From: an uncultured Pseudomonadota bacterium
GTDB taxonomy: Bacteria > Myxococcota_A > UBA796 > SXON01
Assembly: GCA_903900265.1 (NCBI GenBank)
Contig: CAIUMM010000111.1
Location: forward strand, 1 to 64,000
Direction of reading: 5' to 3'
DNA: 64,000 nt
The translations under genes and the position numbers were made by a program. Positions 34,215-43,811 of this stretch are shown here, one piece after another. The stretch's first letter is position 1. Each line of letters starts with the position of its first letter. The notes under the pieces were generated by a model, which searched no databases, was not told where the DNA came from, and saw only the letters and a list, made by a program, of their open reading frames with translations.

Positions 34215-34604
34215 TCAGTCGGTAGCGAGCGGGAAAAGCGTCGACGCCGCGGCCGGGTCGGAGGTCCGCACGCGCAGCTCCCCGGTGGTCGGGCCGTCCT
34301 CCACGAGCAGCGCCGTCACGACGACCGAGCCGATCGAGCCCGGATCGAGGCTGAACGGGGAGAAGTTCACCGAGTACACGCCAGCGGGATCGGTGACGAT
34401 GCTGGCCTCGGAGATGTCCAGCACGCCCTCACCGATGTTGGTGACGTCCAGCGTCTGAGTCTGGGAAAAGCCCGCCGATAGGTCGTGCCAGAGCAGCTCC
34501 TCGGCGGAGAAGATCGCCGTTCCGACCGGCGCGGTGTCGTCCCCGGCAACGATGTTGCCTCCCGAAGAGGCAGGGGCACACGCCAACACGAGCAACAGGA
34601 TCAT
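34215..34604 (-). CDS. Small ASH-domain lipoprotein
   Basis: 129 residues from ATG 34604, with a strong GGAGGA six bases upstream. A very short signal MILLLVLAC gives lipidated Cys 9. The mature part has one Ig-like ASH/choice-of-anchor D domain: ILDVTNIGEGVLDISEASI-type strands and SLDPGSIGSVVVTALL. It is a small version of the domain in the lipoprotein at 10326. It is divergent from bioA and convergent with the SGNH-like gene. No enzymatic motif. Confidence 0.75.
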   Translation of the reverse strand: MILLLVLACAPASSGGNIVAGDDTAPVGTAIFSAEELLWHDLSAGFSQTQTLDVTNIGEGVLDISEASIVTDPAGVYSVNFSPFSLDPGSIGSVVVTALLVEDGPTTGELRVRTSDPAAASTLFPLATD

Positions 34605-34662
34605 GGAATCCTCCAGACCGATGCTTATCCCGGAGGCCGGGTTCCGGTTACCGGCGGCCATC

Positions 34663-35970
34663 ATGCCAAGTCTCCACACCTCCGCGCTGCTCGAGCGCGA
34701 CCTGCGCCACCTGTGGCATCCGTTCACCCAACACGACGAGTGGGCGACCGAGCCCAAGCTGTGTATCGCTGAGGCCGATGGCGTCGAGCTGATCGACACC
34801 GACGGCAATCGCTACCTCGACGCGGTCAGCTCGCTGTGGTGCAACGTGCACGGACATCGCCACCCGCGGCTCGACGCCGCGCTGCGGGCCCAGCTGGACA
34901 AGGTGGCGCACTCGACGCTGCTTGGCCTGACGCACCCGCCGGCGATCCAACTGGCCGAGCGCCTGTGCGCGCTGACGCAGCTCGACCGCGTGTTTTACTC
35001 CGACTCCGGCAGCACTGCGGTAGAAGTAGCGCTGAAGATGGCGTTTCAAGCTCAACAGCAGCGCGGTCAAACGCAACGGGCCCGCTTTGCCTCGTTCACG
35101 GAAGCCTACCACGGAGACACTCTCGGGAGCGTCTCCGTCGGGGGCATCGACCTGTTTCACGGCGTCTATCGCCCGCTGTTGTTCGACACCCTGCAGATCC
35201 CCTCCCCGGACCGCGCCGATCCCGAGCTCGAGGCGCGCTGCCTGAAAGCCGCTGAGGCTCTCTTTGCCGAGCACGGCAGCACGCTCGCCGGCTTTGTGTT
35301 CGAGCCGCTGGTTCAGGGAGCCGCAGGGATGCGCATGCACTCGCCGGCGTTCTTGCACGCGGTGTGTACGCTCGCGCGGGAGGCCGGTGTGCTGCTGATC
35401 GCCGACGAGGTCGCCACCGGTTTTGGCCGCACCGGCACGATGTTCGCGATGGAGCAGGTCGGACTCCGTCCTGACCTGCTGTGCGTCGCCAAGGGCATCA
35501 CCGGCGGGTACCTGCCGCTCGCGGCGACGTTGAGCACCGAAGCCGTCTTTGACTGCTTCCGCGGCCCGTACACGGCGTGGAAGACGCTGTTTCACGGCCA
35601 CACCTACACCGGAAACCCGTTGGCCTGCGCGGTTGCGCTCGCTTCGCTGGAGGTGTTCGACGAGGAGCAGGTGATCGCGAACCTACGGCCGCGCATCGAC
35701 GCGCTGCGCAACGGGTTGCTGCTGCTCCAACATCGAACGATCGTCGAAAAGCGCCAGCGCGGCTTGATGGCGGCGGTGCGCATCGGGCCGTTCCCGCCGG
35801 AAGCGCGCATCCCACACCGCGTCGCGCTGGAATGCCGCGATCAGGGCGTGATCGTCCGTTGCCTCGGCGACGCGATCGTGCTCATGCCGCCGTTGTCGAT
35901 GACCCCGGAGCAGCTCATGCGCTGCACCCGCGTCATCGGACACGCGCTGACGACGGTGGTGCCGTTTTGA
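34663..35970 (+). CDS. bioA: Adenosylmethionine-8-amino-7-oxononanoate aminotransferase
   Basis: Biotin synthesis, PLP-dependent transfer of the SAM amino group to KAPA to form DAPA. 435 residues from ATG 34663. Typical BioA start [11 protein letters not shown] (17-27), [26 protein letters not shown] with Asp248 binding PLP N1, and Lys277 in [24 protein letters not shown] follows. No bioB, bioD or bioF is adjacent. The long frame upstream of 34663 is antisense to the ASH lipoprotein. Confidence 0.95.
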   Translation: MPSLHTSALLERDLRHLWHPFTQHDEWATEPKLCIAEADGVELIDTDGNRYLDAVSSLWCNVHGHRHPRLDAALRAQLDKVAHSTLLGLTHPPAIQLAERLCALTQLDRVFYSDSGSTAVEVALKMAFQAQQQRGQTQRARFASFTEAYHGDTLGSVSVGGIDLFHGVYRPLLFDTLQIPSPDRADPELEARCLKAAEALFAEHGSTLAGFVFEPLVQGAAGMRMHSPAFLHAVCTLAREAGVLLIADEVATGFGRTGTMFAMEQVGLRPDLLCVAKGITGGYLPLAATLSTEAVFDCFRGPYTAWKTLFHGHTYTGNPLACAVALASLEVFDEEQVIANLRPRIDALRNGLLLLQHRTIVEKRQRGLMAAVRIGPFPPEARIPHRVALECRDQGVIVRCLGDAIVLMPPLSMTPEQLMRCTRVIGHALTTVVPF

Positions 35971-35980
35971 GCGCTGCAGG

Positions 35981-36598
35981 ATGCTGACCGCCTTCTGGCT
36001 CGCGACCGCGGCTGCGGCCGATCGCAACCCGTCGCTGGAGCTGGGCGTGGGGATCGGGGTGCTCGGCGGCGGCAGCGGCGGCGGGTACGGCGTAGGCGCG
36101 TCCCAACGCGTCGCCGCCTGCATCCCCGCCGGTCCGGTCCACGGCGTCGTGATCTCCGGGGAGCACGCGCACCATCGGCTCCTCGATGCGCAGTCATATT
36201 TTTCGGACGCGGTGGTCGCCGAGGACGCCCTAGTCGGCGCACGGGACCGATGGAGCCTCAGCGTCGGAGCGCGCTTCCAGCTGCAATTGGCTGACCCCGC
36301 CGAGGACCGGGTGCTCGTCGAGCCGTTGTTTGAGGTTGGCGTCGGCGTCGTCGCCACGCACACGCAGGTGATCGTGCCAGGGTTTGACGGGCGGGCTCGA
36401 TTCGGCGGCTGGAACACCGCGCCGGCGCTCAACGTCGGGCTCGGCGCCGATGTGCGGGTTCGCCGATTCCTCGCCTTCGTGCCCGCGGTGCGCGTCGCCT
36501 CCTCGCTGCAACAGGACGCCGCAGAGTCCAGCGGAGCGGCGGTGATGGGCGCTGAGGTGCGCGCCGATGGGTCCATCAGCGCGCGGGTGACCTGGTAG
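35981..36598 (+). CDS. Exported beta-rich protein, probably outer membrane
   Basis: 205 residues from ATG 35981, with a signal MLTAFWLATAAAA|DRNPS. The mature part has Gly-rich strands LELGVGIGVLGGGSGGGYGVG, then alternating hydrophobic/polar strands LFEVGVGVVATHTQVIV and LNVGLGADVRVRR, and ends SISARVTW with a C-terminal aromatic as in small outer-membrane barrels. It lies ten bases after bioA in the same direction. No specific role can be given. Confidence 0.6.
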   Translation: MLTAFWLATAAAADRNPSLELGVGIGVLGGGSGGGYGVGASQRVAACIPAGPVHGVVISGEHAHHRLLDAQSYFSDAVVAEDALVGARDRWSLSVGARFQLQLADPAEDRVLVEPLFEVGVGVVATHTQVIVPGFDGRARFGGWNTAPALNVGLGADVRVRRFLAFVPAVRVASSLQQDAAESSGAAVMGAEVRADGSISARVTW

Positions 36599-36648
36599 GG
36601 CGCCCGACGCGGCTTGGCCGGCAACCCCGGTTTCCGTTAGCGGAGCGG

Positions 36649-37386
36649 ATGTCCCCTTGGCAGGTGCTCCTCGAAACCCTTGGCGATGAGCTACGCGACC
36701 GCCTCGACGGCGACCTGCTGCCCTCGCTCTACGCCGCGGTCTCGGTGCCGACCGAGGTGATCCGAGCGACGTTCCGCGCCGAAGGCATCGCGTTCATCGA
36801 CGCGAACGCCGGGCAATGGCCGGACGCGCTCTCGCTCGAAGAGTCGGCCAAGCAGGTGATCGCCCACGCGCGGCGTCGCGGGGTCAGCCTAAGCGTGGTC
36901 AGCGGCTTGGTCGGCGCGGTGGCGATCCCTCCCGAGGTGCTCGCCAGCCTCGTGCTCGCGCTACGGCTGGGCCAGCGGATGGCGGTGGTGTTCGGCTTTG
37001 ATCCCGAGACCAACGCAGGGCGGCTCGTGCTCTGGCGCGCGGTCGCGGCCGCCTATGACCTCGAGATGCCCAGTCAGGCGCAGGTCGGGATGCGCGTGAG
37101 CGACCTGCCGGAGCTGCTGAAGTCCCAGCTCCCGTCGACGCAAGGGGTCGCGACCTGGATGGGGAAGCGCGTCGCCCGTCGCATGGCGATGACCGCGGTG
37201 AAGCGCGCGACCCGCCTCGTGCCCGGCCTCGGCGTAGGGGTGGCGGGGTTCACCGCACACCGGCGGGTGGACGCGATGGGCGCGCGGATGCTCAACGTGT
37301 TCCGACGCTCAGTGGAAGCCCAGCCCTTCGACGTGCTCGACGAGAGCCTCGCCGTCGAGATCGCGCCCTCCCCCACGGCCCGATGA
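36649..37386 (+). CDS. EcsC-family protein
   Basis: 245 residues from ATG 36649, with GGAG four bases upstream. An amphipathic helical protein with a C-terminal EcsC-like block: RLVPGLGVGVAGFTAHRRVDAMG, where Gly-rich turns and the two Arg around H fit the family. No signal peptide; it may associate with membranes. The role of EcsC homologues is unclear, with links to ABC export and to protein secretion in Bacillus. It is followed by a single base and then the LptD-like gene. Confidence 0.75.
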   Translation: MSPWQVLLETLGDELRDRLDGDLLPSLYAAVSVPTEVIRATFRAEGIAFIDANAGQWPDALSLEESAKQVIAHARRRGVSLSVVSGLVGAVAIPPEVLASLVLALRLGQRMAVVFGFDPETNAGRLVLWRAVAAAYDLEMPSQAQVGMRVSDLPELLKSQLPSTQGVATWMGKRVARRMAMTAVKRATRLVPGLGVGVAGFTAHRRVDAMGARMLNVFRRSVEAQPFDVLDESLAVEIAPSPTAR

Positions 37387-37387
37387 C

Positions 37388-39217
37388 GTGGCCGAAGCGG
37401 TAGAGCAACAGGCCCCTCCCAGCGAAGCGCAGCCGCCCACCGGGCCGCTCGTGCTCACCGCGGCCGGGTTCACCTGTACGACCGCCCCCGCGACGGAGCC
37501 CACCGGCGCGCCTACCCGCACCTGCCGCAGTGAAGGCGCTGTCACCCTTGACGCCCACGACGTGCACGTAGAGGCGGCGTCTGGAACCCTGCTGCACGAC
37601 CCAACCCGCGACGTCCTCACGCTGTCGGACGGCTGGGTGCAGCGCGGCGCCGAGCCCCGCGTCGAATTTGAGTCCGCTACGGTGCAGAGCGACCCGTCGC
37701 ATCGGTGGCGCGTCGACGGCGCAGATGTCGCGATGCCCGCAGGTCGGGGGAAGCTGACCGCGGCGCGCGCTTCGTTGATCGAGGGCGCTCCGGCAGGGTT
37801 CGCGTCGGGCGTCGTGCTCGAGCCCTGCACCTGCGACGACGGCAAGCCGACGGCGATCACGCTGTCGGCGCGGGATGTCGAGGTGCACGCTGACTTTGTG
37901 CTGGTACAAGGCGGCGCGATCCGCGTGTTCACCCTGCCCTTGCTGCCCCTGCCAAAGCTGCGCGTGCCGCTCGATCCCGATCGCTTTCGCCTGCTGCTCC
38001 CCGAGGTCGGCTACGGCACGCCCGGGCTGTCCGCCAACCTGCGCGGCCAGTTTGGGCTCGATGGCTGGAAGGTCACCGCCGGCCCGGCGTGGCGTCAAGA
38101 TCGAGGCTTTCGCGCCGAAGCGCTCGCCGAAGGCCCCGCGCCGGACGTCGACCAGGTAGGCGGCACGGGCGCGGTGGTAGCGGGCTGGGACGCGGTCACC
38201 GGCGACGTGCGCGGCGCGGTGAACAGCACCGCGGGCGTGGTCGTCGACGGCGCGGATCGGGACATGCGCGCGGCCTGGGACGTCGCGTGGCAGACCGACG
38301 CGGCCTATGCCCAAGACTACGGTCTGGACTGGGTGACCCGCGGCCTACCGCGTCAGGAGCAACGCGCCGTGATCGGGCTGGGGCCAGCGCGCCTCGCCGT
38401 GCACGGCGTGAGCGACAGCGGGCGCCCGCTCGAGATGGCGGAGACGCGACTGCGCAAGGAGATCGGGGACAATCACGCGGCGATCGCCGGTCGCACGGCG
38501 TTCGCAGGATGGGGCGCAGACTGGCAACATCTCGCGCCGCTCGCCGAGATCGGGCTCGATGCCCGCGGGAGCTGGACCTACGGCGCCCTCCACGCGGAAG
38601 GCGCCGCCGATGTCGCCGGACGCGCCACCGCAGACTGGCAGCGGGTCATCGGCGCCGGCAGCGGCAAGCTGGAGGTGCCGATGTGGACCGGCGCGCTGCA
38701 GCTGTGGCCGGGTCTGGTCGCGACAGGGCGGGTTCAAACCGGTGAGCGCGAAACGGTCACGCGGGGCTTTGTGGGCGCCGGGACGCGGGCGGATGCGGTC
38801 TTCGGAGACTGGCTGCTGACCGCATCGGGCCACGCCGGCGTCGACGAGGCCGGGCTCACCGGGCGCGCGCGCGTGGACCTCGACGGCCCGCTCCACCTCG
38901 CGGTGCACGCGGGTCGACGGCAACAGGTCGGCGAGGTCGGGCTCAACCTGCCCGCGCTGGCGGTGCGCGTGGGCGGCGTGCACCAGACCGAGCGCGGCGC
39001 CTGGACGGCGTGGGCGTCGACCGACCTGCACGTGTACCGGATGCGGCTCGGCGCGGCGCTCAGCACGCCCCTCGAGGCCTCCCCGAGAGACGCGGAATGG
39101 ACCGCGCGCCTCTCCGGAGGCTACGACGATGGGTGCACGCAGCTGTTGGTCACCGCCGCGCTGGTCCCAGACCGCGACCTCCCTGATCTCGGCCTGAAAT
39201 TCGTCGTGAAACGCTGA
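37388..39217 (+). CDS. LptD/OstA-like outer-membrane barrel protein
   Basis: 609 residues from GTG 37388, one base after the ecsC stop. An OstA-like N-terminal domain holds strands such as AVTLDAHDVHVEAAS and LSARDVEVHADFVLV. The LPS-transport-type transition VFTLPLLPLPKLRVPLDPD...LLLPEVGYGTPGLSANLRGQFGL is the part that resembles LptD. The rest is barrel strands (LHLAVHAGRRQQVGEVG, VYRMRLGAALSTPL) ending in a Lys-Arg. It is shorter than the ~780-residue LptD and has no visible signal peptide at this start, so a start further upstream or another targeting route is possible. It could be a paralogue. Confidence 0.65.
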   Translation: MAEAVEQQAPPSEAQPPTGPLVLTAAGFTCTTAPATEPTGAPTRTCRSEGAVTLDAHDVHVEAASGTLLHDPTRDVLTLSDGWVQRGAEPRVEFESATVQSDPSHRWRVDGADVAMPAGRGKLTAARASLIEGAPAGFASGVVLEPCTCDDGKPTAITLSARDVEVHADFVLVQGGAIRVFTLPLLPLPKLRVPLDPDRFRLLLPEVGYGTPGLSANLRGQFGLDGWKVTAGPAWRQDRGFRAEALAEGPAPDVDQVGGTGAVVAGWDAVTGDVRGAVNSTAGVVVDGADRDMRAAWDVAWQTDAAYAQDYGLDWVTRGLPRQEQRAVIGLGPARLAVHGVSDSGRPLEMAETRLRKEIGDNHAAIAGRTAFAGWGADWQHLAPLAEIGLDARGSWTYGALHAEGAADVAGRATADWQRVIGAGSGKLEVPMWTGALQLWPGLVATGRVQTGERETVTRGFVGAGTRADAVFGDWLLTASGHAGVDEAGLTGRARVDLDGPLHLAVHAGRRQQVGEVGLNLPALAVRVGGVHQTERGAWTAWASTDLHVYRMRLGAALSTPLEASPRDAEWTARLSGGYDDGCTQLLVTAALVPDRDLPDLGLKFVVKR

Positions 39218-39220
39218 CGC

Positions 39221-41098
39221 TCAGCTGCGGGCGCGCTGCACCGCCGCGAGCTGAGACCTTCGCAGCGCGGCCGAGTCCAGCGCCCCGCGCGCCTCATCCA
39301 CCATCGCGGCTCGCAACAAGCTGCGCTCCAGCCCTCCCAGATCCTGCAGCCGCACCTGCTGGGTGATCACCGCGACGTACAAGTTCGCCGCTTCTTCCAA
39401 GTGCCCCGACAGCGCGAGGGCGTCCGCCGCGACCCGCAACGACTGGGCGCTGCTGACGTGCTCGCCCACGCTCGCGTACAAGGCCGCGGCCTCGCGCGCC
39501 GCCCTACCCGCGCGGGCGCTCGCGCCTTCCCGCAGGTACAAGTCCGCGCGCCGCCGAATCAAGTTGGCGCGCACCAGCGGGTCGTCGCTTTGAAAGCCGC
39601 TCAGCAGCTTGTGCGCCTCCGCCGTCCGCCCCTCGCTCGCCAGCACGGACACCTCGATCACCACGCTGGACTCGGGCACCACGCTGGACTCGGGCACCAT
39701 GGACTGGGGCGCGCCGCGGGCGTGCTCCGTCGGGAGCACGACGCGCTCGACGCCCGCCGCTTCGGCGAGGAACTGCGACGCCGAGAGCGCCTCGCCGCTG
39801 GCCGCCGCGAGCCCCGCGCTCGCGCGCCAGCTTGCGGCGACGTCCAGCAAGCGCGGCGGGCGCGCTTCTCGGGCCATACCGCGCGCGCGCATCACGAAGC
39901 TGGCGGTCAGCGACTCGTGTCCGCGCAGGGCCAGTTGTTGGGCGCTCGTCAACATCAGCGCGATCCACGCCTCGCGAGCGGCATCGCCCGTCCCACGCGC
40001 GACCGCAGCGTCCAAGTGGTGTTCGGCATCCAACCAGCTCGCGCGCGCCGCAGCGACGTCCCCCATCGCGAGCATCGCGTCGCCGTCCACCCATCGAAGC
40101 AGCCCATGATCGGCGTCATCGCTGGCACGCACCGCACGGACCATCGCGCGGGCCTCCCCCACCTGCCCGGCCTGGATCGCCAGCCGAGCCCCGAACGCGG
40201 CGGCCCAAACCGCGATCGCATCGCCGCGACCGTCGTCCACGGAGCGATCGGGGTTCTGTGCCAGCAACCGCAGCAGCAGGATGTCGCGGGGATCGTGAAC
40301 TCCGACCGGCGGCGTCCCAAAGGCTGCGCTCCGGAGCGCCTCCCTGCGCTCGGGCACGTCCCGCAGCGCCTGACGCACAAAGGCCGCCGCCGTCGCCTCC
40401 GGCGAAGCGCTCCAGCCCCTGCCGTCCCCATAGAGCAGCGCCGCGACTCCGGCCCGCAACGTGGTCCGCCCGCGAGCGTCAGCGCGCAGCGCGACCCGCG
40501 GGATCCCCGCGTCCACGCCCATCCCGAGCCCCATCGGCAAGCCGACCCACGGTCGCCCGCCCGCGAGCCGCTCAGCGAGCGCATCGGGCGCGCACTCCAA
40601 CGCGTGTGCCAGCGTCGCGTGCAAGGGATTCCCGGTCTGTGCGCCCGGCGCGAACGCCTGCACGCACTCCAGCGGCAGCTCCTCCAGCACGATGCACGCG
40701 CCCGAGACCCCAGCGGCCGGTTCGGACAAGCCGGCGCCGATTAGAATCAGCGGGCCTTGCAGCTCCAGCCCAAGCAGCGCTTCGCAGGTCGAAGCACTGA
40801 CGTCGTCGGCGAGCACCCAGCGGGCGCCGGCCCCGGCGCGCACCGCGGACTCATCGCCGCAGGGAAAAACACCGATCGCGTCCCCAAAGGCGCGTACCAC
40901 GTCGGCGCGCCCCGCACATCCAGCCAGAGACACGACCACGCCCGGGCCCGACAGGCGGGCGCTCAGCGCCGTCGCAACGTGGGTCTTGCCGATGCCCGGA
41001 GCGCCGGTGATCCAAAGCGCGCCGTGCCGCTCCAACGCGCGCAACCCGAGGTCCAGCTCGGCATCGCGCCCGAGGCACGGCCCATCCAGCTCGTTCAA
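39221..41098 (-). CDS. STAND-type ATPase with TPR-like repeats
   Basis: 625 residues from TTG 41098; that codon overlaps the recN stop (TTGA), and it begins near LDGPCLGRDAELDLGLRAL. The Walker A GAPGIGKT (32-39) is followed by Walker B-like RWVLADD. It has the LGRxxEL start that precedes the P-loop in MalT/STAND proteins. The C-terminal two-thirds are helical TPR-like repeats (EARAMVRAVRAS, ARASWLDAEHHLDAA, EEAANLYVAVITQQV). There is no visible DNA-binding, kinase or effector domain. It is translationally tied to recN. A signalling or repair-control ATPase is inferred. Confidence 0.65.
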   Translation of the reverse strand: MNELDGPCLGRDAELDLGLRALERHGALWITGAPGIGKTHVATALSARLSGPGVVVSLAGCAGRADVVRAFGDAIGVFPCGDESAVRAGAGARWVLADDVSASTCEALLGLELQGPLILIGAGLSEPAAGVSGACIVLEELPLECVQAFAPGAQTGNPLHATLAHALECAPDALAERLAGGRPWVGLPMGLGMGVDAGIPRVALRADARGRTTLRAGVAALLYGDGRGWSASPEATAAAFVRQALRDVPERREALRSAAFGTPPVGVHDPRDILLLRLLAQNPDRSVDDGRGDAIAVWAAAFGARLAIQAGQVGEARAMVRAVRASDDADHGLLRWVDGDAMLAMGDVAAARASWLDAEHHLDAAVARGTGDAAREAWIALMLTSAQQLALRGHESLTASFVMRARGMAREARPPRLLDVAASWRASAGLAAASGEALSASQFLAEAAGVERVVLPTEHARGAPQSMVPESSVVPESSVVIEVSVLASEGRTAEAHKLLSGFQSDDPLVRANLIRRRADLYLREGASARAGRAAREAAALYASVGEHVSSAQSLRVAADALALSGHLEEAANLYVAVITQQVRLQDLGGLERSLLRAAMVDEARGALDSAALRRSQLAAVQRARS

Positions 41099-42798
41099 CC
41101 CAACAGCTCTCGCGCGGCGGCTCGCGTGGTGTCCGTGACCGTGGCGCCGCCCAACATCCGCGCCACCTCCTGCACGCGCTGCTCCAACGACAGGCGCTCG
41201 ATGCGGCTCTGCGTACGCTCCTCGCCCGCAGCATCTCGGACCACCGCTTTCCGTACATGGAAGTGCGTTTCTCCCTGCGCTGCGATCTGCGGCAGGTGCG
41301 TGATGCACAGCACTTGATGATGCTCCGCGACCTCGGCGAGCTTTCGACCGATGGCGTCGGCGATCGCGCCCCCGACGCCGGTGTCCACCTCATCGAACAC
41401 GTACAGGCCGACCGGCCCGGCGGCGGCCAACACCCGCTTGATCGCCAGTAACGAGCGCGACAGTTCACCCCCTGAAGCCACCTGCGCGAGCGGCCGCGGG
41501 GGCTCGCCCCGGTTGGTGGCGATCAAATACTCGACGCGGTCCTGACCCAGCGCTCCGAGGCCAGTCTCCGCGACCGCGACGTCGACGCGCGCCTCGCCCA
41601 TACCGAGGCTCGCGAGCTCATTGGAGATCGCCGCACCCAGCGCGCTCGCAGCCGCACGCCTCCCCGCGGAGAGCGCGTTGGCCGTCTGCCCGGCGCGCTC
41701 CTTGGCGGACAGCCGCTCGGCGTCGAGGTCCAACATCCGCTGCTCGGCGCCGTCGAGATCGGCGATCTGGGCGCGCAGCGTCGCCGCGACCCCAACCAGA
41801 TCGTCCCCGTGCCGACGATGCAGCCGACGTAGCTCATGGAGGCGCTCCTCCAGCTCGGCGAGGCGCGCAGGGTCCGCCCGCACCCCGCGACGCGAACGAC
41901 CCAGCTCGCGACCGGCGTCCTCGAGATCGGCGGCGCTCGCCTCCACGCGCTCGAGCAAGGGGCGCAGCGCCGGATCGATGTCTACGGCTTGCGCCAGATC
42001 CCGCAGCACCACCGAGAGCGTACCCGTCAAGCTGCGCTCGCCGCTCCACAGCAGCGCCTCGGCGCGATCGAGGTGCGCGCCCAGGCGATCGGCGTGCCGA
42101 AGGCGGCTGACCTCGGCTTCGACGTCGAGGTCGTTTTGCAGCACGCGGTCGAGCTCAGCGAGCTGAAAGCGAAGAAAATCGCCGTGTCCCTCAGACACGG
42201 CCACCCGCAGGGCTTCGAGGCGGGCTTCGACCTCTCCGAGCCGCGACCATGCGTCGGCCATCCCCTCGCGCAGCGTCCCTACGCCGCGGTCTAAGCCGCG
42301 ATCCACGCGCTCAGCAGGCTCGAAGGCGAAGGCGTCGAGGTAGTGGATGTGCGTGCTGGAGTCGACTAGCGTGTGATGCTCGTGCTGACTCGAGATGTCG
42401 ACGAGACCGCGCGCGAGGCCGGTGAGCTGCGCAAGCGTCGTCAACCGGCCATTGACGTAGGCCCGGCTGCGCCCGTTGGCGTCCAGCACCCGCCGCACCA
42501 CGACCTCGGCGTACGGACTTTCATCGCCACTCTCCGCTTCCACCCCAAGGATCGCACGCACCCGCGCTTGAGCTGCGGCGTCCCCCGTCAGGTCAAAGAG
42601 CGCCTCCACCTCCGCGCGATCCGCGCCGGTCCGGACCAGCTGCGGGCGGCCCCGACCACCGAGCACGAGCTGAAGCGCGGCGACGAGGATCGACTTTCCG
42701 GCGCCCGTCTCTCCGGTCAACACGTTCAGCCCGGGCGCGAACGCGACCTCAAGCTCATCGATGATCGCGAGCTGGCGCACGCGCAGCAGGGAAAGCAT
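41095..42798 (-). CDS. recN: DNA repair protein RecN
   Basis: 567-residue SMC-like ATPase acting early in double-strand break repair. The N-terminal head has MLSLLRVRQLAIIDELEV and Walker A GETGAGKS. Two coiled-coil arms flank a short middle loop, then come the signature LSGGELSRSLLAIKRV-like block (here ASGGELSRSLLAIK) and Walker B YVFDEVDTGVGG. CITHLPQIAAQG and a C-terminal helix follow. Length is normal. The STAND ATPase gene overlaps its stop. Confidence 0.95.
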   Translation of the reverse strand: MLSLLRVRQLAIIDELEVAFAPGLNVLTGETGAGKSILVAALQLVLGGRGRPQLVRTGADRAEVEALFDLTGDAAAQARVRAILGVEAESGDESPYAEVVVRRVLDANGRSRAYVNGRLTTLAQLTGLARGLVDISSQHEHHTLVDSSTHIHYLDAFAFEPAERVDRGLDRGVGTLREGMADAWSRLGEVEARLEALRVAVSEGHGDFLRFQLAELDRVLQNDLDVEAEVSRLRHADRLGAHLDRAEALLWSGERSLTGTLSVVLRDLAQAVDIDPALRPLLERVEASAADLEDAGRELGRSRRGVRADPARLAELEERLHELRRLHRRHGDDLVGVAATLRAQIADLDGAEQRMLDLDAERLSAKERAGQTANALSAGRRAAASALGAAISNELASLGMGEARVDVAVAETGLGALGQDRVEYLIATNRGEPPRPLAQVASGGELSRSLLAIKRVLAAAGPVGLYVFDEVDTGVGGAIADAIGRKLAEVAEHHQVLCITHLPQIAAQGETHFHVRKAVVRDAAGEERTQSRIERLSLEQRVQEVARMLGGATVTDTTRAAARELLG

Positions 42799-42812
42799 TC
42801 AAACTCCCCTGT

Positions 42813-43340
42813 TCAAGAGGGCAGCTCAGAGCCGCCGTCGTCCGGGAGGTCAAGCCGCATCAAATAATACTCTTGTCCCGTGTTGTATTCGTTCGGGTAG
42901 GTGGAGACGTGCTGGAAGCCGAACTTGGTGCGGTATACCGCGATCGCGCGATGGTTTTGGGCGCCGACGAGCAGCGAGATCCGGCGGGTTCCGCGGGCCT
43001 GCAGCCGATCGATGACGCCTTGCAGGAAGCGCGTGCCCAAGCCGTGCCCACGCCACCCCGGACGCAGGGCCATGTTGAAGATCACCACCTCATCCGGGAA
43101 GTCAAAGCTCCGTAAGCAGTGACAGGCGCCGATGACCAACCCATCCGCGGTGATGGTGAAGATGCGCCCGTACCGGAGCAGCGCCCCGAGCGTGTACCGG
43201 CTGAACGTGCCCTCCGAATAGGTGAGCAGGTCCAGCTCGTTCAACACCGGGATCAGCAGCGGATCGTGGCGATCCACTTCCTGAACTTCAAGGGCATAGC
43301 CCTCCGAGGCTGTCGACCGCGTAAGGTAGTAACGTTCCAT
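42813..43340 (-). CDS. GNAT-family N-acetyltransferase
   Basis: 175 residues from ATG 43340. The acetyl-CoA motif A is seen as VVIFNMALRPGWRGHGLGTRFLQGVIDRLQ with R-x2-G-x-G/A. Motif B AVYRTKFGFQHVSTYPNEY follows. The substrate is not clear: the aromatic-rich DLLTYSEGTFSRYTLG region near the N-terminus may form the acceptor pocket. It lies upstream of recN in the same direction, separated by 14 bases, and so may be in its operon. Confidence 0.88.
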   Translation of the reverse strand: MERYYLTRSTASEGYALEVQEVDRHDPLLIPVLNELDLLTYSEGTFSRYTLGALLRYGRIFTITADGLVIGACHCLRSFDFPDEVVIFNMALRPGWRGHGLGTRFLQGVIDRLQARGTRRISLLVGAQNHRAIAVYRTKFGFQHVSTYPNEYNTGQEYYLMRLDLPDDGGSELPS

Positions 43341-43370
43341 TCTGGCAACGTAACCGGCCTGAAGGCGCGA

Positions 43371-43793
43371 TCAGGTGCCGCCGACCTCGATGTCGATCGC
43401 GACCGACGCCGACACCGCGGGCTCCAGCGCATCGCCGTCGGCGTACAAAAGCTCGGCGGTGATGGTGTGGGGGCCGGTGCCGTTGAACGTGATCGACGCC
43501 TGCGTGGAGCCGGTGTTCTCGGTCAGAGTGGTGCCTTGATCGTCATAGGTCAGCGCGACGTAGCCGGACAGGCCTTCGCCTTCGCCGCTGTGCTTTGCCG
43601 GGTCCGTCAGCGTGAACCCGTCGACGACGAGGGTGATGTCGACGGGGCCCGGGCTCAGCACCGCGCCGTCTTCGGGAGCGAGGAACGCGATGGTGGGCGT
43701 CGCCTCCGTGGCCGTGTCATCGGCCTTGCTGGTGCAAGCACCCGCGAACATCATCGGGAAAAGGCAGAGTACAGAGAGCGAAGAACGAGACAT
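43371..43793 (-). CDS. Small lipoprotein
   Basis: 140 residues from ATG 43793 (MSRSSLSVLCLFP), with lipobox FAGAC. After a Thr/Ala linker, the domain is Ig-like beta (IAFLAPEDGAVLSPGPVDITLVVDG, TFNGTGPHTITAELLYADG) with Asp-Gly turns. It resembles the non-catalytic Ig domains used in surface lipoproteins elsewhere in the window. It lies just downstream of the BNR protein on the same strand. No specific role. Confidence 0.7.
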   Translation of the reverse strand: MSRSSLSVLCLFPMMFAGACTSKADDTATEATPTIAFLAPEDGAVLSPGPVDITLVVDGFTLTDPAKHSGEGEGLSGYVALTYDDQGTTLTENTGSTQASITFNGTGPHTITAELLYADGDALEPAVSASVAIDIEVGGT

Positions 43794-43811
43794 GAGCACC
43801 TCACCCGCACG

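Noticed and set aside
37388-39217. Calling this gene the genuine lptD
   Set aside because: It is about 20 percent shorter than LptD and has no visible signal peptide, so only LptD-like is claimed.
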